From contig JAEYYB010000125.1 of the NCBI GenBank assembly GCA_023430975.1, forward strand, positions 1 through 44,415: 44,415 bases of DNA, read 5' to 3'. Of this stretch, positions 18,746 through 27,065 are shown piece by piece. The DNA is from Bacillota bacterium. GTDB lineage: Bacteria > Bacillota > Clostridia > Acetivibrionales > DSM-2933. Below the pieces are notes generated by a model, which saw only the letters and a program-made list of their open reading frames with translations, was not told the origin of the DNA and ran no database searches. Made by a program: the position numbers and the translations under genes. How positions within the stretch are numbered: position 1 is the first letter of the stretch; the number at the start of each line of letters is the position of its first letter.

Positions 18746-19504
18746 TTGGCGAAATTGAGTATTTTTAAGAAGCTAAAACCTGATACTGATTACACTAATG
18801 ACATAGTAGTTAAAATTCAAGATGGAGACAAGCTTTTAAAAGAAAGATTTATAAGTGATTATACTCCTTTTATTTTAAAGACAGTTGCCAGAATAACCAA
18901 TAAATATGTTGAGGTTCAAAACAGCGAAGAATTTAGTATTGCACTGATGGCATTTGATGAAGCTATAAATTGCTTTAATATAGACAAAAACAAGAGCTTT
19001 TTGGCATTTAGCGACCTTGTTATAAACAGAAGACTTATAGACCACATAAGGAAGAACAGAAGAGATAATAATGTATTTCCTTTTACATACTTTGATTGTG
19101 ATACATATGAGGAACTTAAAGAAAAGTATTTGCTTGAATACTCTGTTACAAGGCTTGATAATATTGAGATAAAGGAAGAAATTATATTATTTAAGGAAAA
19201 GCTGGCCACATTTGGCATAACTCTTGAAAACTTGGCAAAAAGTATACCAAAACATAAAGACTCGAAATTAATGTGCATTAAAATAGCAAGGATTATAGCA
19301 AACGACAGGGAGCTTAATTACAAATTAAATAAATCAAAAAATATTCCAATGACGGACTTGATGAAATTAGTTGATGTGCACCATGCAACTGTAGAAAGAA
19401 ACCGCAAGTTTATAATTGCAGTAAGTCTTGTTATAAACAGCGGTCTTGATGTCATAAAGAGCTATCTGCAGTTCACTGAGGAAGGGGGTGTGAAAGGTGA
19501 TTAA
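18746..19504 (+). CDS. sigI: RNA polymerase sigma factor SigI
   Basis: 252-residue alternative sigma factor of the SigI family. The N-terminal half holds sigma region 2: F-I-S-D-Y-T-P-F-I, then F-D-E-A-I-N-x-F and S-F-L-A-F-S-D-L-V-I-N-R-R-L-I-D-H-I-R for core binding and -10 recognition. The C-terminal half (from ~135) is the SigI-specific DNA-binding domain, ending H-H-A-T-V-E-R-N-R-K-F-I-I-A. The start is TTG at 18746, eight bases after GGGGAGG; no ATG is better placed. rsgI follows directly, the standard arrangement in which the membrane anti-sigma factor holds SigI until a polysaccharide is sensed. In C. thermocellum such pairs control cellulosomal genes, and the divergent neighbour here is one. 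Autoregulation is expected from the family but no -35/-10 pair is clear upstream. Confidence 0.93.
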   Translation: MAKLSIFKKLKPDTDYTNDIVVKIQDGDKLLKERFISDYTPFILKTVARITNKYVEVQNSEEFSIALMAFDEAINCFNIDKNKSFLAFSDLVINRRLIDHIRKNRRDNNVFPFTYFDCDTYEELKEKYLLEYSVTRLDNIEIKEEIILFKEKLATFGITLENLAKSIPKHKDSKLMCIKIARIIANDRELNYKLNKSKNIPMTDLMKLVDVHHATVERNRKFIIAVSLVINSGLDVIKSYLQFTEEGGVKGD

Positions 19505-19505
19505 C

Positions 19506-21101
19506 ATGGGGACTATTATGGAGGTTTATAAAAATGAAGTTTTGGTTATGACAGTTGATTTTGAGCTGGTACGTGTGAAAAGAAAGCCGGAGATGTATTT
19601 AGGTCAGCAGGTTTATTTTGGTGATAGTGAGGTTATTAAAGCTCAAAGAAAAAGTAGTTTTTTTATTGCTTCAGCAATGGCAGCAATAATGATGTTTGCT
19701 ATTATAATAATTTATGTTGTTTTACAAAATGGAAATTTTAGAAATGGAAATTTTAAGAATGACAATAACTTTTATGCTTATGTTGATTTAGATATCAACC
19801 CAAGCATTGAGTTTTTAATAAATGATAACGATATTGTCAAAAAGGTTATTCCATTAAACAATGACGGTAAAAAGGCGGTATCTGATCTTTTGTTAAAAGA
19901 AATACCAATAAAAGAAGCTGTTGAAAAAGTTATCGGCAAATTTCAAAAAGAGGGTGTAAAGAATACTAAAAACAATATTGTTATGATTTCAGCATCATTA
20001 AACCCGGAAATAAAAAGTTATAAGGAAAATAAAGATAATGCGGAGCTTAAGCTAAACAAGCTAATTGCTTTATTAAAATCTATTGATGGTACTGAAATGG
20101 ATATGGAATATACTGTAAAAGTGGTCAAGGTTGAACCGGAGGTTAAGAAGCAGGCGGTGGAAAATGGTTTGTCTACCGGAAGGCAGCTTATTTTGAAAGA
20201 AGCTCAGAATAATGGTGTTGATATGACGCTAAATGAGGCAAAAACAGGCAATCTGGCAGTACTTATGAAAAAGGTGGATTTGTATAAACAAAGTGCTGAT
20301 AAAGAGACTTTTAGTACACCGATTTTAAGTACACCGAGCATTAAATCAATAAAGAATACCACACCTGAAGCTAAACCAACTATTACAAAAGGAGCTGAAT
20401 TAGTGGGTTCTACCCCGAAAAATTCATATGATCCTAGAAATCTAAAAAATGATAAGGAAACATCAGCAAAAATAGATATACCAACGCAATTAAATAATAT
20501 ACCGACTCAATTAAATACGCCACCAAAATTAAATACACCACAAAAATTATATACATCAAAATTAAATACGCCAAAATTAAATACACCAACACCTAAGAAT
20601 ATTTCTGAGAGTAAAAAACCAGTTGAAAGCAAAAAGCCTGATTCATCAGCAGGTACAATTAAGATTCAGTATTATAATATTTCAAAGAAAGTAAGTAAAG
20701 TCATTCAGATAAACACAGTTATAAATGTTATTAATACAGGCAGTGAGGCAATTGATTTAAAAGACCTGACTTTAAGATATTATTACACAATTAATGGAGA
20801 GAGGCCCCAGTCGGCAGATTGTTGGGCTGAAACGGATAAATCCAATATTATTCACAGGTTTATTAAAATGGATAAGCCTTCCGGTAAAGCGGACTACTAC
20901 CATGAAATAGGATTTAAAAGCGGCTTGCTGGAACCGGGGAAAAGTACTATGGTTATAACATGGTTCAATAAAGACAATTGGTCAAATTATGAGCAGGATG
21001 ATGATCATTCTTATAATTCATCCAGTATTGAGGAATTGTATGATTGGAAGTATGTGACGGGATATATCAAAGGTGCCTTAAAATGGGGAATTGAGCCATA
21101 A
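19506..21101 (+). CDS. rsgI: Membrane anti-sigma factor RsgI with C-terminal CBM3 cellulose sensor
   Basis: Anti-sigma factor partner of SigI, ~531 residues. The ATG at 19506, two bases after the sigI stop and preceded by AAAGGTG, gives the usual RsgI opening (MGTIMEVYKNEVLVMT); a GTG at 19497 would overlap sigI by 8 bp. Order: cytoplasmic SigI-binding domain ~1-50, one membrane helix ~54-75, extracytoplasmic RsgI domain starting AYVDLDINPSIEF (the Asn-Pro is the site at which RsgI proteins have been reported to self-cleave), helical region to ~260, long Thr/Pro/Asn/Lys linker with repeated LNTPxK units, and a CBM3 from ~380 (TIKIQYYN, INVINTGSEAIDL, LTLRYYYT, GFKSGLLEPG). The CBM3 should bind crystalline cellulose outside the wall, coupling substrate presence to SigI release. 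Confidence 0.93.
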   Translation: MGTIMEVYKNEVLVMTVDFELVRVKRKPEMYLGQQVYFGDSEVIKAQRKSSFFIASAMAAIMMFAIIIIYVVLQNGNFRNGNFKNDNNFYAYVDLDINPSIEFLINDNDIVKKVIPLNNDGKKAVSDLLLKEIPIKEAVEKVIGKFQKEGVKNTKNNIVMISASLNPEIKSYKENKDNAELKLNKLIALLKSIDGTEMDMEYTVKVVKVEPEVKKQAVENGLSTGRQLILKEAQNNGVDMTLNEAKTGNLAVLMKKVDLYKQSADKETFSTPILSTPSIKSIKNTTPEAKPTITKGAELVGSTPKNSYDPRNLKNDKETSAKIDIPTQLNNIPTQLNTPPKLNTPQKLYTSKLNTPKLNTPTPKNISESKKPVESKKPDSSAGTIKIQYYNISKKVSKVIQINTVINVINTGSEAIDLKDLTLRYYYTINGERPQSADCWAETDKSNIIHRFIKMDKPSGKADYYHEIGFKSGLLEPGKSTMVITWFNKDNWSNYEQDDDHSYNSSSIEELYDWKYVTGYIKGALKWGIEP

Positions 21102-21162
21102 CTATATTAAAAGTGTTAATAATCTTAAGACAAATGTAATAGATTTATCACTTTTAATATAG
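21102..21162. repeat. Hairpin repeat family 1, copy B
   Basis: A 14-bp perfect inverted repeat (21102-21115 with 21149-21162; CTATATTAAAAGTG and complement) starts one base after the rsgI stop. The 33-nt middle contains ATCTTA, GACAAATGTAA and AGATT, all shared with copy C, so B looks like an internally deleted form of C. It could end rsgI transcription, but no T run follows. Confidence 0.75.
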
Positions 21163-21294
21163 CTTCCATAAATATTTATCCGAAAATAGTTCAAATTAAA
21201 AAGTGAAATATTAAGGAAAAAGTAGATAATAGGTGAAAATCATAGTAATAAATATGTAAAACTTAATAATTGGCTATTATGGGTAAAAAATACC

Positions 21295-21323
21295 TTGACC
21301 GAAAGCCTATCCGTCAGTATAAT
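21295..21323 (+). promoter_or_regulatory. Sigma-A promoter of the tRNA-Asn/tRNA-Met operon
   Basis: TTGACC (21295-21300), a 17-bp spacer and a perfect TATAAT (21318-21323) lie 31 bp upstream of tRNA-Asn. The spacing and hexamers are close to consensus, as expected for stable RNA genes. Confidence 0.85.
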
Positions 21324-21354
21324 ATAATACGTGTCTGAGACATGATAACGACAT

Positions 21355-21427
21355 TCCTCAATAGCTCAGTTGGTAGAGCATGCGGCTGTTAACCGCAGGG
21401 TCGTAGGTTCGAGTCCTACTTGAGGAG
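21355..21427 (+). tRNA. tRNA-Asn (anticodon GTT)
   Basis: Full cloverleaf: acceptor stem TCCTCAA/TTGAGGA, D-arm GCTC...GAGC, anticodon arm TGCGG-CTGTTAA-CCGCA with anticodon GTT, T-arm GTAGG-TTCGAGT-CCTAC, discriminator G. CCA is not encoded. Confidence 0.97.
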
Positions 21428-21433
21428 CTATAA

Positions 21434-21507
21434 GGGCCTTTAGCTCAGTTGGTTAGAGCAACCGGCTCATAACCGGTTGGTCCGGGGTTCGAGTCCCTGA
21501 AGGCCCA
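21434..21507 (+). tRNA. tRNA-Met (anticodon CAT, elongator type)
   Basis: Full cloverleaf six bases after tRNA-Asn: acceptor GGGCCTT/AAGGCCC fully paired, anticodon arm ACCGG-CTCATAA-CCGGT, T-arm CGGGG-TTCGAGT-CCCTG, discriminator A, no encoded CCA. A paired first base pair and the lack of three G-C pairs in the usual initiator arrangement argue for elongator rather than initiator; a lysidine-modified tRNA-Ile2 cannot be fully excluded. Confidence 0.93.
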
Positions 21508-21513
21508 CTTAAA

Positions 21514-21547
21514 AATAGGAAGCTTACAAAAGCTTCTTATTTTATTT
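21514..21547 (+). terminator. Terminator of the tRNA operon
   Basis: A 12-bp stem (21514-21525 with 21530-21541; GGAAGCTT/AAGCTTCT core, one G-T pair) with a 4-nt loop and a T-rich tail (TTATTTTG). Confidence 0.8.
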
Positions 21548-21620
21548 TGTCTGGAAATTATTTTGTGTCTAGGGATTATGGTGTTTGCAACACCACAATT
21601 TCTCACGGCAAAAATCAAGG

Positions 21621-21649
21621 ATAACAAAATCATTTCATGATTTTGTTAT
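21621..21649. promoter_or_regulatory. Perfect 13-bp hairpin just upstream of trmK
   Basis: ATAACAAAATCAT pairs perfectly with ATGATTTTGTTAT across a three-base loop. It ends 16 bases before the trmK ATG, close to the ribosome binding site. The lack of a clean T tract leaves its role (leader structure, read-through terminator from the tRNA operon or processing site) open. Confidence 0.6.
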
Positions 21650-21665
21650 TAATCGGTGGAGTGTT

Positions 21666-22358
21666 ATGGAGTTAAAAGGTAGATTAAAGCTTATTGCCTC
21701 AAAAGTCGTCAAGAGTGATACGGTATGTGATATTGGGACTGACCATGCATACATTCCAATATATCTTGTGAAAAACAACATTTGCAAAAGAGCAATAGCT
21801 TGTGATGTGAAGAAAGGCCCTATTTTGTATGCAAAAAAACATATTGGATGCTCTGGGCTTTCAAAGTACATAGAAGCCCGTTTGGGTGATGGTCTCGATC
21901 CATTAGGTGAAAATGAGGCAAATGTGGTTATTATTGCAGGAATGGGCGGGTATCTTATAAGCAGGATTATCAGCGATGGTTTAAGCAAGGTTACCAATTG
22001 TGAGAATATAGTCTTACAGCCTATGAATGAGATAGAATGTTTACGGAAATGGCTTTATGAAACCGGGTTTGATATTGTGGATGAAGAGCTTACAAATGAA
22101 GGTGAAAAGATATATAATGTCATTGTGGCAAAATGGACTGGAAAACCTTCTTTAAAGGATGAGGTTCATTATCATTTTGGAGAAAAGCTTTTTGAAAGGA
22201 ATGATCCGCTTCTTAAAGCTTTTATTGAAAAGAAAATAAAAACATATAAAAAAATTGTAATTGAAATGGAAAATATAGATCAAAATAAGGACGAATTAAG
22301 GAAGCATTACGTAACTTTGATTGAAAGCTTTGAAAAGCTGGCAGCAGGACTCAAGTAA
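21666..22358 (+). CDS. trmK: tRNA (adenine(22)-N1)-methyltransferase TrmK
   Basis: SAM-dependent class I methyltransferase that makes m1A22 in tRNA (YqfN/TrmK family). The start is ATG 21666 behind GGTGGAG; upstream in-frame codons reach back to 21585 but overlap the hairpin and lack a binding site. ~230 residues, the usual family size. Motif I is CDIGTDHAYIPIYL (SAM binding) and motif IV region is VVIIAGMGGYLISRII; LQPMNEIECLRKWL follows, then a C-terminal coiled-coil-like helix (KKIKTYKKIVIEMENI) typical of TrmK. A NIF3-family gene follows, the conserved clostridial/bacillar pairing usually seen downstream of rpoD. Cytoplasmic housekeeping function. Confidence 0.95.
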   Translation: MELKGRLKLIASKVVKSDTVCDIGTDHAYIPIYLVKNNICKRAIACDVKKGPILYAKKHIGCSGLSKYIEARLGDGLDPLGENEANVVIIAGMGGYLISRIISDGLSKVTNCENIVLQPMNEIECLRKWLYETGFDIVDEELTNEGEKIYNVIVAKWTGKPSLKDEVHYHFGEKLFERNDPLLKAFIEKKIKTYKKIVIEMENIDQNKDELRKHYVTLIESFEKLAAGLK

Positions 22359-22425
22359 ATTCCGTTATTTTGCAGCAGAGTTACTAAATTTGCAGAGTCA
22401 AACATAAAATGGAGGTAAGATAGTT

Positions 22426-23529
22426 ATGAGCATTATTTGTAAGGATATAGTAAGCTTTATGGAAGAACTGGCACCACCCCATTTATGTGAGGAGTGGGAC
22501 AATATAGGTCTATTGATAGGAAGTAAAAACAAAAAAGTTGAGAAGATACTTACATGTCTTGATATAACAAGAAATGTTGTAAAAGAGGCCATTGAACAAA
22601 AAGCAGACATGATCATATCTCACCATCCTTTTTTGTTTAAAGGGATAAAAAGAATTATTCCTGAGGACCCAAAGGGAGAATTGATTTACAACCTTATCAG
22701 GGAAGATATATGTGTTTATTGTGCTCATACCAATCTTGATTTTGCAGAAAACGGTCTAAACTATACACTGGCTAAAACACTAGGACTAAAGAACATAAAA
22801 AACCTTAAGACATATACAAAAGAAAAACTGTTTAAGATTGTGGTTTTTGTACCTTGTGAATATGGAGAGAAAGTAACAAGTGCCATGACTGCTGCAGGTG
22901 CCGGATGGTTAGGAAATTACAGCGATTGTTCCTTTGCATTGGAGGGAACAGGTACTTTCAGACCTTTAGAAGGCAGCAACCCCTTTATTGGAGATACAGG
23001 TAAATTGGAAAAAGTCAATGAATACAGGGTTGAGACTATTGTAAGGGAAGAGTTGCTAAATAGGGTTGTGGAATCCATGATTGAGGCTCATCCATACGAG
23101 GAACCTGCATATGACATATATTCTTTAGTGCAGGGTGGAAAAGAGTACGGATATGGTAAAACAGGGGAGCTTGATAAGGCATTAAGCCTTGATGAATTCA
23201 TAGCAAGTATAAAAAACAACTTAAATATAAAAAGTTTGAGAGTTATAGGCGACAGAAGTGAGGCTATAAAAAAGGTGGGAGTCTTCTGCGGAAGCTTTGA
23301 TGGTGATGTGATCCCATCATTGGGTAAACTGGATATATTGGTGACAGGAGATATAAAGTACCACACAGCACTTGATATTGCAGAAATGGGTTTGTGTGTC
23401 ATTGATGCAGGGCATTTCGGAACCGAAAGAATTATTGTAAATGAATTAAGCCGTTTGCTAAGCGGCAAATTCTCAAGTTTAACAATAGTGCCAAGCAAAG
23501 TAGAAAAGGACCCAATAAAAGTTACTTGA
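22426..23529 (+). CDS. NIF3-family dinuclear-metal protein (YqfO-like)
   Basis: 367-residue protein of the Nif3-like dinuclear metal centre family, long (YqfO/CutA-insert) form. N-terminal metal-binding half has SHHPFLFKG and AHTNLDF; the middle (~130-230) is the inserted CutA/PII-like domain ending EAHPYEEPAYDIY; the C-terminal half completes the site with VFCGSFDGD, TGDIKYH and DAGHFGTE. Family members form toroidal hexamers with two metal ions per subunit; GTP cyclohydrolase I-like activity has been suggested for some, but the physiological role is unsettled. Start ATG follows GGAGG by ~9 nt. Probably in one operon with trmK (67-bp gap). Confidence 0.95.
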   Translation: MSIICKDIVSFMEELAPPHLCEEWDNIGLLIGSKNKKVEKILTCLDITRNVVKEAIEQKADMIISHHPFLFKGIKRIIPEDPKGELIYNLIREDICVYCAHTNLDFAENGLNYTLAKTLGLKNIKNLKTYTKEKLFKIVVFVPCEYGEKVTSAMTAAGAGWLGNYSDCSFALEGTGTFRPLEGSNPFIGDTGKLEKVNEYRVETIVREELLNRVVESMIEAHPYEEPAYDIYSLVQGGKEYGYGKTGELDKALSLDEFIASIKNNLNIKSLRVIGDRSEAIKKVGVFCGSFDGDVIPSLGKLDILVTGDIKYHTALDIAEMGLCVIDAGHFGTERIIVNELSRLLSGKFSSLTIVPSKVEKDPIKVT

Positions 23530-23559
23530 CTTTTTTGACTTTGGATATTAGTATATAAT
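23526..23559 (+). promoter_or_regulatory. Candidate promoter of rnpB
   Basis: Two TTGACT hexamers (23526-23531, overlapping the end of the NIF3 gene, and 23535-23540) precede a perfect TATAAT at 23554-23559. Neither spacing is ideal (22 and 13 bp), so the exact -35 is uncertain; the -10 is good. Confidence 0.45.
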
Positions 23560-23638
23560 ATGTTGCTTATTTAGACAAAACTAAAAGATAAGTAGATTTT
23601 AATTTTGATTAGCAAGTATTTATAAATTAAAACTTAAT

Positions 23639-23981
23639 ATGAGTAAGCCAGATGATCGCGTGTAAAGTGCCGAAAGGTCTTATACGAGGAAAGTCCGGGC
23701 TCCATAGGGCAGGGTGCCGGGTAACTCCCGGTGAAGGTGACTTCAAGGAAAGTGCAACAGAGATATACCGCCTCATTTATGAGGTAAGGGTGGAAAGGTG
23801 AGGTAAGAGCTCACCAGCGGCATGGCGACTTGTCGGTCTATGTAAACCCCATCTGGAGCAACACCGCAGAGGGACGTTAAGGTTGCCCGCTAGTCCCGGG
23901 TAGGTGGCTTGAGCTATATAGAAATGTATGGCCTAGATAGATGATCATCAAATACAGAACCCGGCTTATAGACTTACTCAT
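23639..23981 (+). ncRNA. rnpB: RNase P RNA
   Basis: Catalytic RNA of ribonuclease P, which matures tRNA 5' ends. The terminal P1 helix pairs ATGAGTAAG (23639) with CTTACTCAT (ending 23981). Universal core blocks are present: GAGGAAAGTCCGGGCTCC near 23691-23708, GCAACAGAGA-TATACCGCC near 23754-23772, the ACACCGCAGAGGGAC block near 23860, and ACAGAACCCGGCTTA near the 3' end, which pairs back to the 5' core (P4). Length ~343 nt fits bacterial RNase P RNA. Exact ends are set by P1 pairing. Confidence 0.95.
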
Positions 23982-23994
23982 TATAAATATCAGG

Positions 23995-24022
23995 AACACT
24001 CGCTTTTAAGGCGGGTGTTTTT
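23995..24022 (+). terminator. Terminator of rnpB
   Basis: Stem AACACTCGC / GCGGGTGTT (one G-T pair) with a 7-nt loop and T run. Its 3' half and following 12 bases recur at 29662-29690. Confidence 0.85.
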
Positions 24023-24200
24023 GGCTTATATTCTTTTGTTCATATTAATAATATAGGGCAAAAAACAGAAAGATGAGGAAAAATACAGCATTTTTTCTTT
24101 TTTGTATATTGTAAATTCAATTTTTATTAATTGTGGAAAACCAAGGGACTATAATCTATAATTAAAGTAGTAATAGATTGGGATTATAGAGGGAAGCAAA

Positions 24201-24621
24201 ATGGCTAATACAAAGGAATTAGAGAGAATTACTAAATATGAGGTAAAAAAGCAGGAGAGAGACTGGGGATTGATTTAAAAACAAAAAATGTTCTGGTTGG
24301 GAAAGGTAAGTTAAAAAAGTTTGATGGAGTATCGGATGACGGAAATATAGTCCTAAAGGTAATAAACCACGGTGGGTATACTTCGGAAGGGAAGTTGCCC
24401 ACTGGCAAAATAAAGAACACTTATTCAGACTGTTATTTTCTGAATTTAACAGGAGCAAAGAAGAAAATACTAGTGTTTACAAATAAAGAATTTTACATGA
24501 TTTTTAAGGAAGTGAGGGGTTACTTGGTGAAATTGAACTTATGGATATAGAACTGGCTGAAGAGTTAAAAGACACAGCAAAAAGAGTAATGAAAGCAGCG
24601 AGTGATGAGATGACTAAATAA
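24201..24621 (+). pseudogene. Conserved hypothetical protein broken by two frameshifts
   Basis: A start ATG behind AGAGGGAAG opens a protein that stops after 25 codons, but the sequence continues in other frames: frame one to ~24260 (TKELERITKYEVKKQER), a second frame from ~24262 (LGIDLKTKNVLVGKG, then KVINHGGYTSEGKL and KKILVFTNKEFYMIFKEV) to ~24520, then a third (GLLGEIELMDIELAEELKD) to TAA 24619-24621. Joined, they give ~140 residues. I do not recognise the family. It sits 28 bp before the PD-(D/E)xK nuclease gene in the same direction, so the two may once have been partners. The breaks could be real decay or sequencing indels; the second lies at a GGGG run. Confidence 0.7.
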
Positions 24622-24649
24622 ATTGTTTTTGGGTAAGGGGATATAGAAT

Positions 24650-25660
24650 ATGACAATACAAGAAAAACATATAGAAGATATAATTTATAACTCACCTTGG
24701 CTATTGGATGAACGCTATGTAATTCCTTCAATAAGAGGAAAATTGGTTCCAGGGAGACAGGTTAATGTAGGAAGAAATAAGAATAGATATATAGACCTGT
24801 TGTTTAAGGATACAAGAGATGACAGGCCTGTAATTATTGAACTTAAAAAGGGAGAATTAAGAAGGGAAGATATTGCTCAAACTCTGGAGTATAGAGCATT
24901 AATGATATCTGCTGATGAAGAGGTTAAGAGTGAATGGGAAAATGAGTTTGGGAGGAACTACTATTGCCCAAAACTTATTCTTATAGGTTCATCTGTAACA
25001 GATGAAATAAAAATTAGTGCAAATATTGCGGGTATTGAGGTTCGAACATTTGAAATAGATGAAGGCAAATTGATAGATTTAGAAAGTTTAGAGAAGATAG
25101 ATAGAAAGTTAAATGAGTGGAACAATTTTAGGAAATCTGGCAATAGAACACTTGAGGATAGAGAAGATTGGGTACGGGAAATTTTTGAATATGTGCAGGA
25201 GGCTGTTGAAGAATGTGGAATTAATAGTGTTACTACAGCAAAAAAGTTATACGAAACAACTAAGAGAGATTCATATATAATTGGAACTGTCCATCCATTT
25301 CTCAATTTCAAAATAGATTATAATGGAGATTTTATTGCAGGGATTTATGAGTATTATAATGAGTACACGTATTCTGAGGAATATGTTTATTTCGATTTCC
25401 TGATTCAAGAAATATATAATTATGAAAACAGAGATGCAGAAATACTTCATAAACTTGAGGATAAAGCAAGGGAAATACTAGACTCAAAAGGTTATAATAT
25501 TAACGGATTTAGCGACGGAATGGCTACAATCACTATTCCTAGGAAGATGCTTAATAATGCCGCAGAATTCAAAACAAAGTTAATATATCTGATTAAAGAT
25601 GCAGTTCTTATAAACAATGATATTACTGAATTATACGAAAATGGATGTTCTAACATATAA
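24650..25660 (+). CDS. PD-(D/E)xK endonuclease, NucS/DUF91-like N-terminal domain
   Basis: 336-residue predicted nuclease. The N-terminal ~120 residues carry the PD-(D/E)xK core: D49 in RYIDLLF, E64-x-K66 in VIIELKKGEL and Q77 in AQTLEYR, the spacing seen in NucS/DUF91 and related restriction-like nucleases. The remaining ~200 residues (acidic, aromatic, ending in helices) match nothing I know and may recognise DNA or a partner. ATG 24650 lies after a GGGGATA stretch. It follows the broken gene at 24201-24621 and precedes small unknown genes in an accessory region, so a role in defence or DNA repair is a reasonable inference. The catalytic residues appear intact, unlike several neighbours. 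Confidence 0.75.
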   Translation: MTIQEKHIEDIIYNSPWLLDERYVIPSIRGKLVPGRQVNVGRNKNRYIDLLFKDTRDDRPVIIELKKGELRREDIAQTLEYRALMISADEEVKSEWENEFGRNYYCPKLILIGSSVTDEIKISANIAGIEVRTFEIDEGKLIDLESLEKIDRKLNEWNNFRKSGNRTLEDREDWVREIFEYVQEAVEECGINSVTTAKKLYETTKRDSYIIGTVHPFLNFKIDYNGDFIAGIYEYYNEYTYSEEYVYFDFLIQEIYNYENRDAEILHKLEDKAREILDSKGYNINGFSDGMATITIPRKMLNNAAEFKTKLIYLIKDAVLINNDITELYENGCSNI

Positions 25661-25739
25661 GGTGTGGCAATTTTCTTACTTATTCGTTTATATCAGGAAC
25701 TTTTAATGAAGGTTGATATTCAATGAAAGGAGAGTTAAC

Positions 25740-26048
25740 ATGAGAGCAGTCGATGGGCAAACAGTCTATTTTAATAATAAAGGGTTTCAAAAACACGCTG
25801 GAATATCTGGTAATTACATTGATGCTGAAACAGGTGAAGAGTATTGGATTTCTGGAGTTAAGAAAAACGGCGAAGATAGACTTTGGGCAGGTGGCGGGAA
25901 AGTAATGATTGATAAGAAAATCATTGATGAATATTTAACCATTACTGGACAAAAAAGCATAGATAGCAGGAGGCTTGAAATTATAGATATTCCAGACGAG
26001 TTTCCTGTTGAAAGAATTAATGAAGTGGTAAATCAAGGGAACAAGTAA
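25740..26048 (+). CDS. Small conserved hypothetical protein
   Basis: 102 residues from ATG 25740, which follows AAAGGAGAG by 6 nt; an in-frame ATG at 25713 has no binding site. The first ~60 residues look like a compact beta-rich domain (VYFNNKGFQKHAGISGNYI, EEYWISGVKKNGEDRLWAGGG), followed by a helical tail. No signal peptide or membrane segment. I do not recognise the function. Its stop lies two bases from a family 2 repeat (26050). Confidence 0.75.
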   Translation: MRAVDGQTVYFNNKGFQKHAGISGNYIDAETGEEYWISGVKKNGEDRLWAGGGKVMIDKKIIDEYLTITGQKSIDSRRLEIIDIPDEFPVERINEVVNQGNK

Positions 26049-26049
26049 A

Positions 26050-26092
26050 TTCGCATTATTACAGAACGAATAAGTTATTAAATGCGAACTAC
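26050..26092. repeat. Short repeat family 2, copy R1 (full length)
   Basis: A ~43-bp unit with perfect 8-bp terminal inverted repeats TTCGCATT (26050-26057) and AATGCGAA (26081-26088), then CTAC. Related units lie at 42051, 43013, 43337, 43861 and 44166. Confidence 0.7.
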
Positions 26093-26095
26093 TGA

Positions 26096-26577
26096 TTATT
26101 TTTAAATATTTTTCTTTGGGATATAAATAAAGATAGATATGATTTGTTCTTTGACGCTAAACCTTACAATCTAGAGAGCTTTTTGGGGGATTTATATTTA
26201 TCGCATAATGAGTTGGTTAAAGGTACGGTTCCATTTGGTAAGTACATAGAAAATGATTATTCAAAATATAGTTATGAATTCAATATTAACATTGATGAAA
26301 TTATGTGTGGTAAAGGGTTGTTTGCTTCTGGACCTGAGCCATTTATGAAAACATATGCAAAAGTATTAAAAAAATATAATATGAATCCAAGTCTAATAAA
26401 AAATAATTTCTACTATCAGGAATTGGGAAAAAAAGAGAGATTTAAAGTAATAGTTTTTAAAAATTCATATGTAATAGCTAAAGAATTCATTGAAAGACGA
26501 GTTTTGTAGCTAAGGATGCATTCAACACTATGCAAGAGAATTATATAAGAAACATAAAGCATAAAAGAGGAAAGTAA
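26096..26577 (+). pseudogene. Hypothetical protein gene, 5'-truncated and frameshifted
   Basis: The reading frame opens right after a TGA at 26093 and reads sensibly (FLWDINKDRYDLFFDAKPYN) with no ATG; a TTG at 26144 is the first possible start but lacks a binding site and lies inside the apparent domain. The frame stops at 26509 (about 121 residues from the TTG), while a +1 frame carries on in protein-like fashion (FVAKDAFNTMQENYIRN) to TAA 26575-26577; the break is at a TTTT run near 26503. Family unknown. The missing 5' end abuts repeat R1, which may mark the deletion point. Confidence 0.6.
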
Positions 26578-26578
26578 A

Positions 26579-26647
26579 TTGAATATTTCACAAGAGAAGG
26601 CTTTAGAGATTTTAAATAGAAGTAAAAAATTAGAAGAGGGTTGGTAA
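26579..26647 (+). CDS. 22-codon ORF, probably a gene fragment
   Basis: A TTG start follows AGAGGAAAG by 4-5 nt and encodes NISQEKALEILNRSKKLEE followed by GW and a stop. The reading is helical and protein-like but very short. The next ORF begins two bases after its stop, and a single-base change would join the two, so this may be the true N-terminus of the following broken gene. Confidence 0.35.
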   Translation: MNISQEKALEILNRSKKLEEGW

Positions 26648-26648
26648 T

Positions 26649-27065
26649 ATGAAATGGAAACCGTATGAAAAACCACCTATACATATATGTCCGAAAGAAT
26701 TTTGCTTCTTCTGGAGAGAAGCAGGGAACTCATTTGCACCAGGTTTTACGATGACATTGATGAGGCATTGCAACATGCTGAGCCAGTAACAGAAGCAGGC
26801 TGTGGCTGTTCTTTTGGAGTTTGTATCAGAGATGAAAATAAAAAAGGTGAAAAGGATTGGTATGAGCCTTGTGAGCCTGAACTTGAGAGTCAAGGATTGC
26901 CATGGTTCTATTTCTGTGACCCACAAAAGCTTAAAAAGAAGGACAGGTATAGACGGAAAGAAAGTGATTAACCTGGATATTTCTGATGATTATATGTATA
27001 TGGACGAAGAATTAATTGGAATTTTAAAATCTAGAGTTTCAGAATATATAGATATATCTGATTAA
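26649..27065 (+). pseudogene. Cys-rich hypothetical protein broken by frameshifts
   Basis: ATG 26649 opens MKWKPYEKPPIHICPKEF, continuing FFWREAGNSFAPGF; near the TTTT run at ~26745 the sense moves to another frame (YDDIDEALQHAEPV, GCGCSFGVCIRDENK, WFYFCDPQKLKKK) that ends at 26971. A third frame carries a further protein-like tail (GKKVINLDISDDYMYMDEEL) to TAA 27063-27065. Joined, the product would be ~105-140 residues with several Cys, perhaps a metal-binding small domain. Family unknown. Decay or sequencing indels are both possible. Confidence 0.6.

Noticed and set aside
21445..21633. 62-codon minus-strand reading frame ending in RDSNPGPTGYEPVALTN
   Set aside because: This is the well-known false protein read from the complement of a tRNA (here tRNA-Met).
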